A stretch of 32,389 nt of DNA from Erysipelotrichaceae bacterium UBA2227 (GTDB lineage: Bacteria; Bacillota_I; Bacilli_A; Erysipelotrichales; Erysipelotrichaceae): the NCBI GenBank assembly GCA_002348095.1, contig DDYT01000014.1:1-32389 (forward strand). The letters are read 5' to 3'. The notes beneath the pieces are model-generated. The model saw nothing but the letters and a program-made list of their open reading frames with translations. It was not told the origin of the DNA and ran no database searches. Position 1 is the first letter of the stretch. Every line of letters starts with the position of its first letter. Below are positions 23,802 to 31,260 of this stretch, piece after piece. A program made the position numbers and the translations under genes.

Positions 23802-23810
23802 AGTATAACA
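23802..23810 (-). promoter_or_regulatory. Extended -10 promoter element of the amidohydrolase gene
   Basis: On the minus strand TGTTATACT is a TGn-extended -10, 22 nt before the start codon. The -35 position falls in the upstream gene's terminator hairpin and does not match. Confidence 0.45.
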
Positions 23811-23811
23811 C

Positions 23812-23837
23812 AAAGAAAAACTCCCTGTTCGGGAGTT
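23812..23837 (-). terminator. Intrinsic terminator of the subtilisin-like protease gene
   Basis: On the minus strand AACTCCC, loop GAACA, GGGAGTT, then TTTCTTT. It begins 3 nt after the protease stop codon. Confidence 0.87.
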
Positions 23838-23840
23838 AAT

Positions 23841-25280
23841 CTAGTTTAAAGTGAATGTTGTCGATGCACTGCTTGAAGTATAATCAATCAAACTTGTTTC
23901 TGCAAGAACGGTGTAAATTCCTTTGGTTGACACCTTGTTGGTCGAGTAGGTATAGACTGCCCGACCGTCACTTCCCGTGGTCAATGTCGTTGTCGATACT
24001 TTGGTCTTTCCGGTTGGCGGAGTAATGGTTACTTTGACACTTGCGCCAGCAACCGGAAGGTCATTTTCATCCACCACCATGACTGTGATCGTAACTTTTT
24101 CACCGACAGTGTATACGGCTTTATTGGTCATTACGGAAGTATAGGTTTCTTTTACTACCGGAGGCTGAACCTGAGAAAGGAAAGATTGGATCAAGCCATA
24201 TCCGTAAGCCCAGTCACGTCCGACGGTACCCAGATCAAGAACATAATATTGAAGTAATGCGCGGATCTCAGATACAGTTTTTCCAGGTAATGCTTCAAGC
24301 ATCAATGCTAAGTGACCGCTGACATGAGGAGCAGCCATGGATGTTCCGCTCATCGTTGCAAATCCATTATTCAAGTAGGTACTTTTAACAGAAACCCCCG
24401 GTGCTGCGACTTCAACCGCCGGTCCGGTTGATGAGAATGAGGCACGATTGTTGTTGATATCGGTAGCCGCAACCGCAATAACTGACTCATACTTGGCCGG
24501 ATAACCGACATTGTCCTGACTGATGACCCGTCTGCCGCTATTACCGGCGGAAGCGACCACCAAAATACCTGCGCTGTATGCAGCATCAACGGCTGTATGC
24601 AAAGCAGGAGAGTCTGATGATGTTCCTAAGCTCATGTTGATGATATCCAGTTGCTCACTGATCGCAAAATCAATACCCTCGATGATATCAGACAGATACC
24701 CGCTGCCCGAACTGTCAAGTACCTTGATGGCATAAAGCAGAGCACCGGGCGCAACACCGATCACCCCTAATCCATTATCAAGTGCAGCTACCGTACCGGC
24801 CACATGCGTTCCATGACCGTGATCATCATAATAGCTCGTTGCACTGTCAACGAAATTCGCACCTCCGACGATAATCAAATCGTCATGCAGGGCAATACCG
24901 GTATCGATGATACCGACTTTGATTCCGGCTCCGGTATACCCCGCTGCCCAAGCTTTAGGGGCTTCTACTCTTGCGATACCCCACTCGATCGTATCGTCAT
25001 TGATTGTAAAGACCGATTCAGATTCAATCGACATGACGTTGGGATTCTTTGAGAGTGCATATATCGCACGCTCAGACAGCATAAGCTTAACGATCGGGAA
25101 ATTCTTGTATGATTTTTCAATATTGGCGCCAAGACTGTGAATCAACGAGTGATCGACAGAATGTCTGAAGACGATGATGACCGACTGCGATTGCGTCGAT
25201 GTTGCCCGTACAGGAATCGGGGCTAGGAGCAAACATGCCAAAACGATAGCCCAGATATTGAGAATGCGAAGCTTTTTCAT
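23841..25280 (-). CDS. Secreted subtilisin-like serine protease (S8) with C-terminal Ig-like domain
   Basis: This 479-residue exported protease starts with a signal peptide (MKKLRILNIW then a hydrophobic run ending PVRATS). A propeptide of the I9 inhibitor type spans about 30-100. The catalytic domain (about 105-370) has Asp126 in GIIDTG, His156 in GHGTHVAG, the oxyanion Asn in SAGNSG, and Ser314 in SGTSMAAPH. After a linker (near 375) comes a domain of about 95 residues with VGEKVTITVMVVDENDLPVAGASVKVTI, typical of an Ig-like (Big/invasin-type) fold. There is no LPXTG or membrane anchor, so it is probably released. RBS AGAGGTAAATC precedes the ATG. It follows birA but has its own promoter and terminator. 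Confidence 0.93.
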   Translation of the reverse strand: MKKLRILNIWAIVLACLLLAPIPVRATSTQSQSVIIVFRHSVDHSLIHSLGANIEKSYKNFPIVKLMLSERAIYALSKNPNVMSIESESVFTINDDTIEWGIARVEAPKAWAAGYTGAGIKVGIIDTGIALHDDLIIVGGANFVDSATSYYDDHGHGTHVAGTVAALDNGLGVIGVAPGALLYAIKVLDSSGSGYLSDIIEGIDFAISEQLDIINMSLGTSSDSPALHTAVDAAYSAGILVVASAGNSGRRVISQDNVGYPAKYESVIAVAATDINNNRASFSSTGPAVEVAAPGVSVKSTYLNNGFATMSGTSMAAPHVSGHLALMLEALPGKTVSEIRALLQYYVLDLGTVGRDWAYGYGLIQSFLSQVQPPVVKETYTSVMTNKAVYTVGEKVTITVMVVDENDLPVAGASVKVTITPPTGKTKVSTTTLTTGSDGRAVYTYSTNKVSTKGIYTVLAETSLIDYTSSSASTTFTLN

Positions 25281-25335
25281 GATTTACCTCTTTGGGTTGG
25301 TTACCCTCAATATCACATGCTACATCTATACTTAT

Positions 25336-25364
25336 ATTCTATTCCTGTTTTAAATGTTATTCAA
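25336..25364 (-). promoter_or_regulatory. Promoter of the subtilisin-like protease gene
   Basis: On the minus strand TTGAAT (-35) and TAGAAT (-10) have exactly 17-nt spacing. The -10 lies 56 nt before the start codon, directly after the birA terminator. Confidence 0.6.
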
Positions 25365-25365
25365 T

Positions 25366-25388
25366 AAAAAAGGAGACGGCAATCTCCT
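25366..25388 (-). terminator. Intrinsic terminator of birA
   Basis: On the minus strand AGGAGA, loop TTGCCG, TCTCCT and a run of six T. The stem begins in the birA stop codon. Confidence 0.85.
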
Positions 25389-26358
25389 AAATCGTATACT
25401 GATAATTCCTCCGAATCGTGACCTCTCCGCTGTTTAACGTGACGGTCGAACCATCGCTCTTAACCGCAATGCATGCCCCGTTTTCATCAATGTCCTTGAT
25501 GACCGCCAGATAACTCTCATGATTTACGGTCACGGTGACCGGCACATGAAGGATATTGCTGTATTGCTTATAACGCTTGATCAGATAGGGATGATTGAGG
25601 TGTTTGTACCAATAGTCAAAGCGGTTGAGAAAGGCGATGATCAGCTCGTTGCGCGAATTCTTTCTCTCCGCGAAATCTTCAATGCTGCCCGCAATGTCCG
25701 TCAGAGACTCATCAAAGTTCTGTTTAAACACATTTAAACCGACACCGACAACCATCGTTTCAATATTACCGGAATGAATATCGACCCCGGCTTCACAAAG
25801 GATTCCGCCGATTTTCTTCTGTTCGATCATCAGATCATTGACCCACTTGATCCCCGGCTTTACGCTAAACGCCAACTCAATGGCTTCCGCACAGGCAACG
25901 GCGGTCGCTGTCGTGATTTTCAGTGCCTGATTGACCGGAAGGTTGGGTGTCAGAAATAAGGATAAATAGATACCCTTGCCCTTTTCTGAATGGAAAATTC
26001 GTCCGTTACGTCCTTTACCCTTGGTTTGCTCATCCGCAATCAGCACATATCCTTCTTTGATGGAATGTTGGATGGCTTTAATATCATCATTGGTCGAGCC
26101 GGTCGTTTCTTTAACTTTTACACAATGGTAAAAAGATGTGACATTTTTTCGGATATAACTTTCTCCTAAAACATCACAGTCATTGATACGGTAACCGACT
26201 TTCGGATGTGACTCAATGTCCACACCTTGTTTTCGCAGCTGATTGATCGCCTTATTGACGGCTGTACGTGATACATTGAGCACCTTTGCCAAGGTTTCCC
26301 CAGAGACAAAAGTGTTTTTCGCTTCAATCAACGCAGACTTAATTTTCTCTTTCAGCAT
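25387..26358 (-). CDS. birA: Bifunctional biotin-[acetyl-CoA carboxylase] ligase / biotin operon repressor
   Basis: This 323-residue BirA makes biotinoyl-AMP and attaches biotin to the AccB lysine, and it represses as a holo-dimer. The N-terminal winged helix (about 1-60) contains VSGETLAKVLNVSRTAVNKAI. The catalytic core has TGSTNDD, the ATP/biotinyl loop GKGRNGR (family GRGRRGR) and KWVNDLM with the conserved Lys. The C-terminal SH3-like domain (about 270-320) ends in GEVTIRRNY. The presence of the HTH makes it a regulator, not merely a ligase. TGAGGAATT precedes the ATG. It is divergent from acpP-accBCDA-fabHK, whose AccB is its substrate, and a BirA-box-like repeat lies 15 nt before its start, suggesting autoregulation. 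Confidence 0.92.
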   Translation of the reverse strand: MLKEKIKSALIEAKNTFVSGETLAKVLNVSRTAVNKAINQLRKQGVDIESHPKVGYRINDCDVLGESYIRKNVTSFYHCVKVKETTGSTNDDIKAIQHSIKEGYVLIADEQTKGKGRNGRIFHSEKGKGIYLSLFLTPNLPVNQALKITTATAVACAEAIELAFSVKPGIKWVNDLMIEQKKIGGILCEAGVDIHSGNIETMVVGVGLNVFKQNFDESLTDIAGSIEDFAERKNSRNELIIAFLNRFDYWYKHLNHPYLIKRYKQYSNILHVPVTVTVNHESYLAVIKDIDENGACIAVKSDGSTVTLNSGEVTIRRNYQYTI

Positions 26359-26372
26359 AATTCCTCAGTACA

Positions 26373-26404
26373 TTGTAAACCATGTTTACTCCACAAGTTT
26401 ACAA
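26373..26404. promoter_or_regulatory. BirA operator candidate between birA and acpP
   Basis: Half-sites TTGTAAAC (26373-26380) and GTTTACAA (26397-26404) form a perfect inverted repeat with a 16-bp gap. This is the arrangement known for BirA boxes of Bacillota and E. coli. A third half-site, GTTTAC at 26384-26389, makes a nested 15-bp palindrome with the first. It lies directly upstream of birA and about 170 nt before acpP. Confidence 0.75.
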
Positions 26405-26504
26405 TAAAAACAGTGAAAATTCAAAGAAATCGGGCCGGATCAAGATGAAAGCGATTACACGCTCACTAAAACCGTCATTTCACAGTAATTTCACACAAAC
26501 AATA

Positions 26505-26533
26505 TTTACTTTGATATTCAAAGTGGTTATACT
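26505..26533 (+). promoter_or_regulatory. acpP promoter with embedded FabT-like palindrome
   Basis: TTTACT (-35) and TATACT (-10, 26528-26533) are 17 nt apart. Between them lies ACTTTGA-TAT-TCAAAGT (26508-26524), a 7-bp-arm palindrome resembling the FabT (MarR-family fatty-acid repressor) box TTTGATTATCAAA. A bound repressor would block polymerase. No fabT gene is in the window. Confidence 0.65.
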
Positions 26534-26571
26534 TGCCCATATGCTCAAAACAGGCATGTGGAGGTAAGTGA

Positions 26572-26802
26572 ATGTTTGAAGAAATTAAAAAAGTATTAGT
26601 TGACGCTATCAATGTGGACGAAGCATTGGTTACACCTGGCGCAAAATTAAAAGAAGATTTGGGAATCGACTCCTTATCGGCCGTTGAACTGGCACTTGAA
26701 CTGGAATCTGCCTTTGATGTTCGGATCGAAGATGCCGAACTCGTCAAATTGATTACCGTACAAGATATCGTTGATACGGTCAGCGCGAAAAAAGCGGCTT
26801 AA
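26572..26802 (+). CDS. acpP: Acyl carrier protein
   Basis: This 76-residue acidic ACP has the phosphopantetheine site GIDSLSAVEL (Ser38-like), which carries the growing acyl chain in type II fatty acid synthesis. The TTPGAKLKEDLG-type lead-in and the LITVQDIVDTV end complete the four-helix fold. GGAGG 9 nt before the ATG is a strong ribosome-binding site. It is the first gene of the fatty-acid cluster, with its own promoter and a terminator just after it, so ACP is likely made in excess over the downstream enzymes. Confidence 0.96.
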   Translation: MFEEIKKVLVDAINVDEALVTPGAKLKEDLGIDSLSAVELALELESAFDVRIEDAELVKLITVQDIVDTVSAKKAA

Positions 26803-26827
26803 AGCCAGGGGTTGCCTTGGCTTTTTT
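26801..26827 (+). terminator. Probable partial terminator between acpP and accB
   Basis: AAAGCCAGG, loop GGTTG, CCTTGGCTTT (one bulged T) followed by TTTT. The hairpin starts with the acpP stop codon, and accB begins 13 nt after the T-run. No separate accB promoter is visible, so read-through must supply the downstream genes. Confidence 0.75.
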
Positions 26828-26839
26828 CAAAGGAGTACT

Positions 26840-27262
26840 ATGAAAATTGAAAATATCGAACAGATCATCAAGCTATTCGAGCGATCCACCGTTTCAAAGA
26901 TGGAAATTGAATCCGGTGATCTGAAAATAAAACTGGAAAAAGAAGTCGGCGAAATAAGTGTGGCACCACGGGTGATACCGACCGCATCACCGTTGGCAGA
27001 TAAAAGTGATGCAGTTTCGGGCACGCTGGTCAAAGCACCGTTGGTCGGAACGTTTTACGGTGCAGCAAATCCGCAATCAGCCCCTTTTGTTAACGTTGGT
27101 GACAAGGTAACAGCCGGAACCGTTCTTTGTTTAGTTGAAGCCATGAAAGTCATGAATGAAATCAAAGCACCGATCGATGGCGTCGTTTTGGAAGTCCTTG
27201 GGAAAAACGGTGAGATGGTTGCCTATGATCAGCCTCTGATCCGCTTGGGAGAAGCCCTGTGA
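26840..27262 (+). CDS. accB: Biotin carboxyl carrier protein of acetyl-CoA carboxylase
   Basis: This 140-residue BCCP has an N-terminal helix (IEQIIKLFERSTVSKMEIESG), a Pro/Ala linker (about 40-65), and a C-terminal biotinyl domain with VEAMKVMNE; Lys103 is the biotinylation site. The KAPLVGTFYGAANP thumb-bearing strand is typical. AAAGGAG precedes the ATG at 26840. The stop overlaps the accC GTG start by 4 nt (GTGA). BirA, encoded just upstream on the other strand, would biotinylate it. Confidence 0.95.
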   Translation: MKIENIEQIIKLFERSTVSKMEIESGDLKIKLEKEVGEISVAPRVIPTASPLADKSDAVSGTLVKAPLVGTFYGAANPQSAPFVNVGDKVTAGTVLCLVEAMKVMNEIKAPIDGVVLEVLGKNGEMVAYDQPLIRLGEAL

Positions 27263-28626
27263 TTAAGAAAATCCTCATTGCCAACCGAGGTGAAATCGCC
27301 GTACGGATCATCCGTACCTGCAAGGATATGGGGATTGAAACCGTAGCGGTCTACTCTACGGCGGATGCGGATGCTTTGCATGTGCAGTTAGCCGATGAAG
27401 CCGTCTGTATCGGAGCACCATCTGCCAAAGAAAGCTATCTCAACACCAATAATGTGCTGAGTGCCGCTTTACTGACCGGATGCGACGCAGTACATCCGGG
27501 ATTTGGCTTTCTTTCCGAAAATGCCGCCTTTGCCCGTCTGGTTGAGGATTGCGGGTTGATTTTCATCGGACCCAACAGCGATGTTATTGAACTGATGGGT
27601 AATAAAATCAATGCACGCAAGAAAATGATCGAAGCCGGAGTCCCGGTGATTCCCGGGTCTGACGGTGAAATTGAAAGTATTGAAGAAGGCATCGTTATCG
27701 CAAAAAAGATTGGATATCCGATCATGATCAAAGCCGCAGCCGGCGGTGGCGGACGCGGGATACGGATCGTCCATGATGATGCTCAGTTTCGTGCGGTATT
27801 TGATACTTTGCGACAAGAAGCGAAAAATAACTTTGGGGATAACACGGTATATATCGAAAAAATGTTCAGTGATCCCAAGCATATCGAAGTTCAGATACTG
27901 GCGGATAAGCATGGAAAGGTTCTTCACTTATTCGAACGCGACTGCTCGTTTCAGCGACGTCATCAGAAAGTGATCGAAGAAGCTCCGTGCCATATTCTGA
28001 CATTACAACAGCGACAGAAAATCTGCGAAGATGCCGTCCGTGTCGCTCAGGCGGTCGGTTATGACAGTGTCGGCACTGTTGAGTTTCTCTTTGATGAACA
28101 TAAGAATCACTATTTCATGGAAATGAATACCCGTATCCAAGTCGAACATCCGATTACCGAGATGTTAACGGGGATCGATCTGATTCGGCATATGATCCGC
28201 TGTGCGGATCAGATACCTTTACCCCTTGAACAAAAAGACATCATCATCCGCGGTCATGCGATTGAATGTCGGATCAATGCGGAAGACATGCGAAGAGACT
28301 TCGCGCCCAGTGGCGGGAAAATCGAGTTCTACCATCCTCCGGGAGGGAAAGATGTGCGTATCGATTCGGCGATTTATAACGGATACGTCATACCGCCGTT
28401 TTATGATTCGATGATCCTCAAACTCATTGCTTACGGAGATTCCCGGTTGGCTGCCATTAAAAAGATGCGCAGCGCTCTGGAAGAACTCATTATCGACGGA
28501 GTTACGACGAATATTGAATTTCATTATATGATCCTGCATCACAGTACGTTTATTGACGGAAAATATACGACCGGTTTTGCGGCAGAGTGGATAAAGGAGT
28601 TGAAAGAACGTGAATCAGCTATTTAA
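27259..28626 (+). CDS. accC: Biotin carboxylase subunit of acetyl-CoA carboxylase
   Basis: This 455-residue ATP-grasp enzyme carboxylates the biotin on AccB with ATP and bicarbonate. Visible landmarks are the N-terminal KILIANRGEIAVRIIRTC, the glycine-rich ATP loop AAAGGGGRGIR, the ERDCSFQRRHQKVIEEAP stretch and MEMNTRIQVEHPITEM with the carboxylase Arg/Glu, followed by the biotin carboxylase C-terminal domain (ECRINAEDMRRDFAPSGGKI). It starts with GTG at 27259 within the accB stop region. It overlaps accD by 17 nt. The length is standard. Confidence 0.96.
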   Translation: MIKKILIANRGEIAVRIIRTCKDMGIETVAVYSTADADALHVQLADEAVCIGAPSAKESYLNTNNVLSAALLTGCDAVHPGFGFLSENAAFARLVEDCGLIFIGPNSDVIELMGNKINARKKMIEAGVPVIPGSDGEIESIEEGIVIAKKIGYPIMIKAAAGGGGRGIRIVHDDAQFRAVFDTLRQEAKNNFGDNTVYIEKMFSDPKHIEVQILADKHGKVLHLFERDCSFQRRHQKVIEEAPCHILTLQQRQKICEDAVRVAQAVGYDSVGTVEFLFDEHKNHYFMEMNTRIQVEHPITEMLTGIDLIRHMIRCADQIPLPLEQKDIIIRGHAIECRINAEDMRRDFAPSGGKIEFYHPPGGKDVRIDSAIYNGYVIPPFYDSMILKLIAYGDSRLAAIKKMRSALEELIIDGVTTNIEFHYMILHHSTFIDGKYTTGFAAEWIKELKERESAI

Positions 28627-29485
28627 AAAACGTAAAGAACAGCTCGGCTTTTTTCAAAGCCTTTTATCAAAACCGAAAAATGTGAGTCAACCCCGTGAAT
28701 TCAATGAATCTGCCATCATGGTGTGTGACCATTGCGGTGGGGCAAGCAGTAAAAAGGATATAGCGAACAACCTTTTTGTCTGTCCGTCCTGTAATTACCA
28801 TAGCAAACTGACCCCGGATCAACGTCTTTATCAGCTGATTGATGCCAGTAGTTTCAGAGAGACCAATCGCAAAATGAGCAGTACAGCCATCGCTCATTTC
28901 CCGGGATATCTGTCGAAGTATAACAAAAATGTCGAAGCTTCGGGCAATCTGGAAGCCGTGGTATGCGGTGTTGCCTCAATCGAAGGAATTAAGGTTGCGA
29001 TCGCCATTTTGGACTCTCATTTTATGATGGGATCGATGGGTTCGGTGGTCGGTGAGAAAGTCACCCGATTGATTGAACTGGCGGACAGAAAAAACTTACC
29101 TTTGATCATCTTCTCGGCATCCGGAGGTGCCCGTATGCAGGAAGGAATCAACTCTTTAATGCAAATGGCCAAAACCAGTGCAGCCCTGGCGCTCTTTAGC
29201 GAGCATGGCGGACTGTATATTTCAGTACTCACCCATCCGACGACCGGCGGGGTATCCGCCAGTTTTGCGATGCTGGGAGACATTATCCTGGCTGAGCCCG
29301 GAGCGCTGATCGGCTTTGCGGGAAGACGTGTCATTGAGAAAACGATGAATGAGAAACTGCCTGATTATTTCCAGACAGCTGAGTTTATGCGGGAAAAAGG
29401 ATTTGTGGATCGCATCGTTGCCCGCAAGCATTTGCGAGGTACACTGATATCCTTGCTTCAACTGCACAAGGAGGTGTCGGTATGA
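28610..29485 (+). CDS. accD: Acetyl-CoA carboxylase carboxyltransferase beta subunit
   Basis: This 291-residue carboxyltransferase subunit has a zinc ribbon (Cys39, Cys42, Cys58, Cys61; C-x2-C-x15-C-x2-C) followed by the crotonase-type domain. Motifs include FMMGSMGSVVGEKVTRLIE, SASGGARMQEGINSLMQMAKT and GGVSASFAMLGDIILAEPGALIGFAGRRVIE. It starts with GTG at 28610, 11 nt after AAGGAG and inside the accC reading frame, a start decided by that ribosome-binding site. It overlaps accA by 4 nt, which fits equal synthesis of the two carboxyltransferase subunits. Confidence 0.95.
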   Translation: MNQLFKKRKEQLGFFQSLLSKPKNVSQPREFNESAIMVCDHCGGASSKKDIANNLFVCPSCNYHSKLTPDQRLYQLIDASSFRETNRKMSSTAIAHFPGYLSKYNKNVEASGNLEAVVCGVASIEGIKVAIAILDSHFMMGSMGSVVGEKVTRLIELADRKNLPLIIFSASGGARMQEGINSLMQMAKTSAALALFSEHGGLYISVLTHPTTGGVSASFAMLGDIILAEPGALIGFAGRRVIEKTMNEKLPDYFQTAEFMREKGFVDRIVARKHLRGTLISLLQLHKEVSV

Positions 29486-30279
29486 GCCAACTGACCGCTT
29501 GGGACCGCATATGTATTGCACGCAGTCAGAACCGTCCGAAAAGCAAAGATTTATTACCTAAGATCTTCGATGAAATCATCGAATTGTCCGGCGATCGCTG
29601 TTTTGGCGATGATGCGGCTTTGATCGGTGCGATCGGCCGTTTTGAAGGAATGCCGGTCACGATTTTGGCCCAGAGCAAGGGACGCGATCTACAGGAGAAT
29701 CTAGCCTGTAATTTTGGGATGATGAATCCGGAAGGATATCGAAAGGCAATGAGATTGGCCAAACAAGCCGAGAAGTTCCGTCGCCCGATCATCACGATCA
29801 TCGACACTGCCGGAGCATTCCCGGGCAAAGGGGCGGAGGAGCGCGGTCAGGCCGAGGCCATCGCATCGAGTCTGAAAATGTTTGCGACTTTGCAGACGCC
29901 GGTGATTGCCATCGTTCTGTCAGAGGGGGGCAGCGGCGGAGCTTTAGCGCTCAGTGTCGCTGATCGGATTTATATGATGGAAAATGCCGTGTATTCGATT
30001 CTGTCTTGTGAAGGGTTTGCCAGTATTTTGTGGAAAGATGAGACACGGGCAAAAGAAGCTGCGGAACTGATGGAATGCACGGCGATGGACTTAGCTAAAA
30101 AGGGGATCATCGATGGGATCATCATGGAGCCCGAGGGCGGTTTTGATCATCATAGTGATGAAGTTTACGGTCAGATACGATCGATCATTCGACGGGAACT
30201 GGCCACATTAACGAAAATACGCGTGAAGAATCTGGTGCAACAGCGCTATGAGAAGTTTCGCGCCATGGGAAATATATGA
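29482..30279 (+). CDS. accA: Acetyl-CoA carboxylase carboxyltransferase alpha subunit
   Basis: This 265-residue subunit pairs with AccD to move CO2 from biotin to acetyl-CoA, giving malonyl-CoA. Seen are ELSGDRCFGDDAALIGAIGR, the FGMMNPEGYRKAMRL stretch, IDTAGAFPGKGAEERGQ, and IVLSEGGSGGALALSVADRIYMME. It is shorter than E. coli AccA (319), lacking much of the N-terminal helical part, as in several Bacillota. The start ATG overlaps the accD stop (ATGA), and AAGGAGG lies upstream. It overlaps fabH by 4 nt. Confidence 0.95.
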   Translation: MSQLTAWDRICIARSQNRPKSKDLLPKIFDEIIELSGDRCFGDDAALIGAIGRFEGMPVTILAQSKGRDLQENLACNFGMMNPEGYRKAMRLAKQAEKFRRPIITIIDTAGAFPGKGAEERGQAEAIASSLKMFATLQTPVIAIVLSEGGSGGALALSVADRIYMMENAVYSILSCEGFASILWKDETRAKEAAELMECTAMDLAKKGIIDGIIMEPEGGFDHHSDEVYGQIRSIIRRELATLTKIRVKNLVQQRYEKFRAMGNI

Positions 30280-31250
30280 ATGACAATGTAAAAATCAAAG
30301 GCATGGGATATGCCGCGGCACAACGCCGCATCAACAACCACGATTTCACCTGGCTGGATACCAGCGATGAATGGATCACTTCGCGCACCGGCATCAACAG
30401 CCGTTATGTGACCGAAACCGAAAACACCTCCGATTTGGCTCTTCGTGCGGCTTTGTCTGCCATTGAAGATGCCAAAATCGATAAGCACGAGATCGATACG
30501 ATCATCGTTGCAACGTTTACTCCGGACATGCAGACGCCCAGTGTCGCTTCGATTTTACAGGCAAAACTGGGACTTAATGACTGCCCGGTCATGGCTTTTG
30601 ATCTCAATTCGGCATGTACCGGGTTTGTGATGGCCTTTCAGACAGTCAGTGCCTTTATTCAGACCGGTCGGACAAAAACTGCTCTGATTGTCGGTGCGGA
30701 AACATTGAGTAAGGTAATGAACTGGAATGACCGATCGACTTGTGTGCTATTTGGGGATGGGGCAGGAGCCTTTATCTGCACTCAATATGCATCCAAGGAG
30801 TCGATGGCACATTTCGCTAACAGTCGTGGTGATTTGGAAGATGTGCTGAGTGCAGAGGGGTTGCAGATTCAGGATATCTCCAATGCAAGGCCATTAACCG
30901 GCGGGACTTTAAAAATGCAGGGTCAGGCGGTGTTCCGTTTTGCGATCGATGCGATCAGTGACGGAATCCGGCAGGTCATCGAGCAATCAAAATGGTCGTT
31001 GGATGAGGTCGATTATATCATTCCTCATCAAGCGAACATGCGCATCATTGCCCATGTCGCATCGAAGATGAAAATACCGCAGGAGAAGTTCATTATTAAT
31101 TTGGAAAGATTTGGGAATACTTCCGCCGCATCGATTCCGATTGCGATGGCAGAAGCAAAAGCAAATGGTATACTAAAAGAGGGACACAGAGTCATTATGG
31201 TTGGCTTTGGGGCCGGATTAACCTGGGCCGCATCCACGGCAGTGTTATAA
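30276..31250 (+). CDS. fabH: Beta-ketoacyl-ACP synthase III
   Basis: This 324-residue KAS III condenses acetyl-CoA (or branched primers) with malonyl-ACP to start fatty acid chains. The catalytic triad is Cys114 in DLNSACTGF, His251 in PHQANMRI, and Asn281 in GNTSAAS. The N-terminal DEWITSRTGI stretch is also present. ATG overlaps the accA stop by 4 nt. It links malonyl-CoA supply directly to chain initiation in one transcript. Primer preference cannot be told from sequence alone. Confidence 0.95.
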   Translation: MNDNVKIKGMGYAAAQRRINNHDFTWLDTSDEWITSRTGINSRYVTETENTSDLALRAALSAIEDAKIDKHEIDTIIVATFTPDMQTPSVASILQAKLGLNDCPVMAFDLNSACTGFVMAFQTVSAFIQTGRTKTALIVGAETLSKVMNWNDRSTCVLFGDGAGAFICTQYASKESMAHFANSRGDLEDVLSAEGLQIQDISNARPLTGGTLKMQGQAVFRFAIDAISDGIRQVIEQSKWSLDEVDYIIPHQANMRIIAHVASKMKIPQEKFIINLERFGNTSAASIPIAMAEAKANGILKEGHRVIMVGFGAGLTWAASTAVL

Positions 31251-31260
31251 AGGAGCCGCT

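Noticed and set aside
26405..26504. Additional regulatory RNA in the leader region before the acpP promoter
   Set aside because: The stretch is upstream of the promoter and shows no stem pattern or known riboswitch core.
27435..27927. Antisense open frames within accC, and similar long antisense frames within xdhA, accD, fabH and fabK
   Set aside because: They have no ribosome-binding sites or recognisable protein features and mirror the codon pattern of well-supported genes on the other strand.
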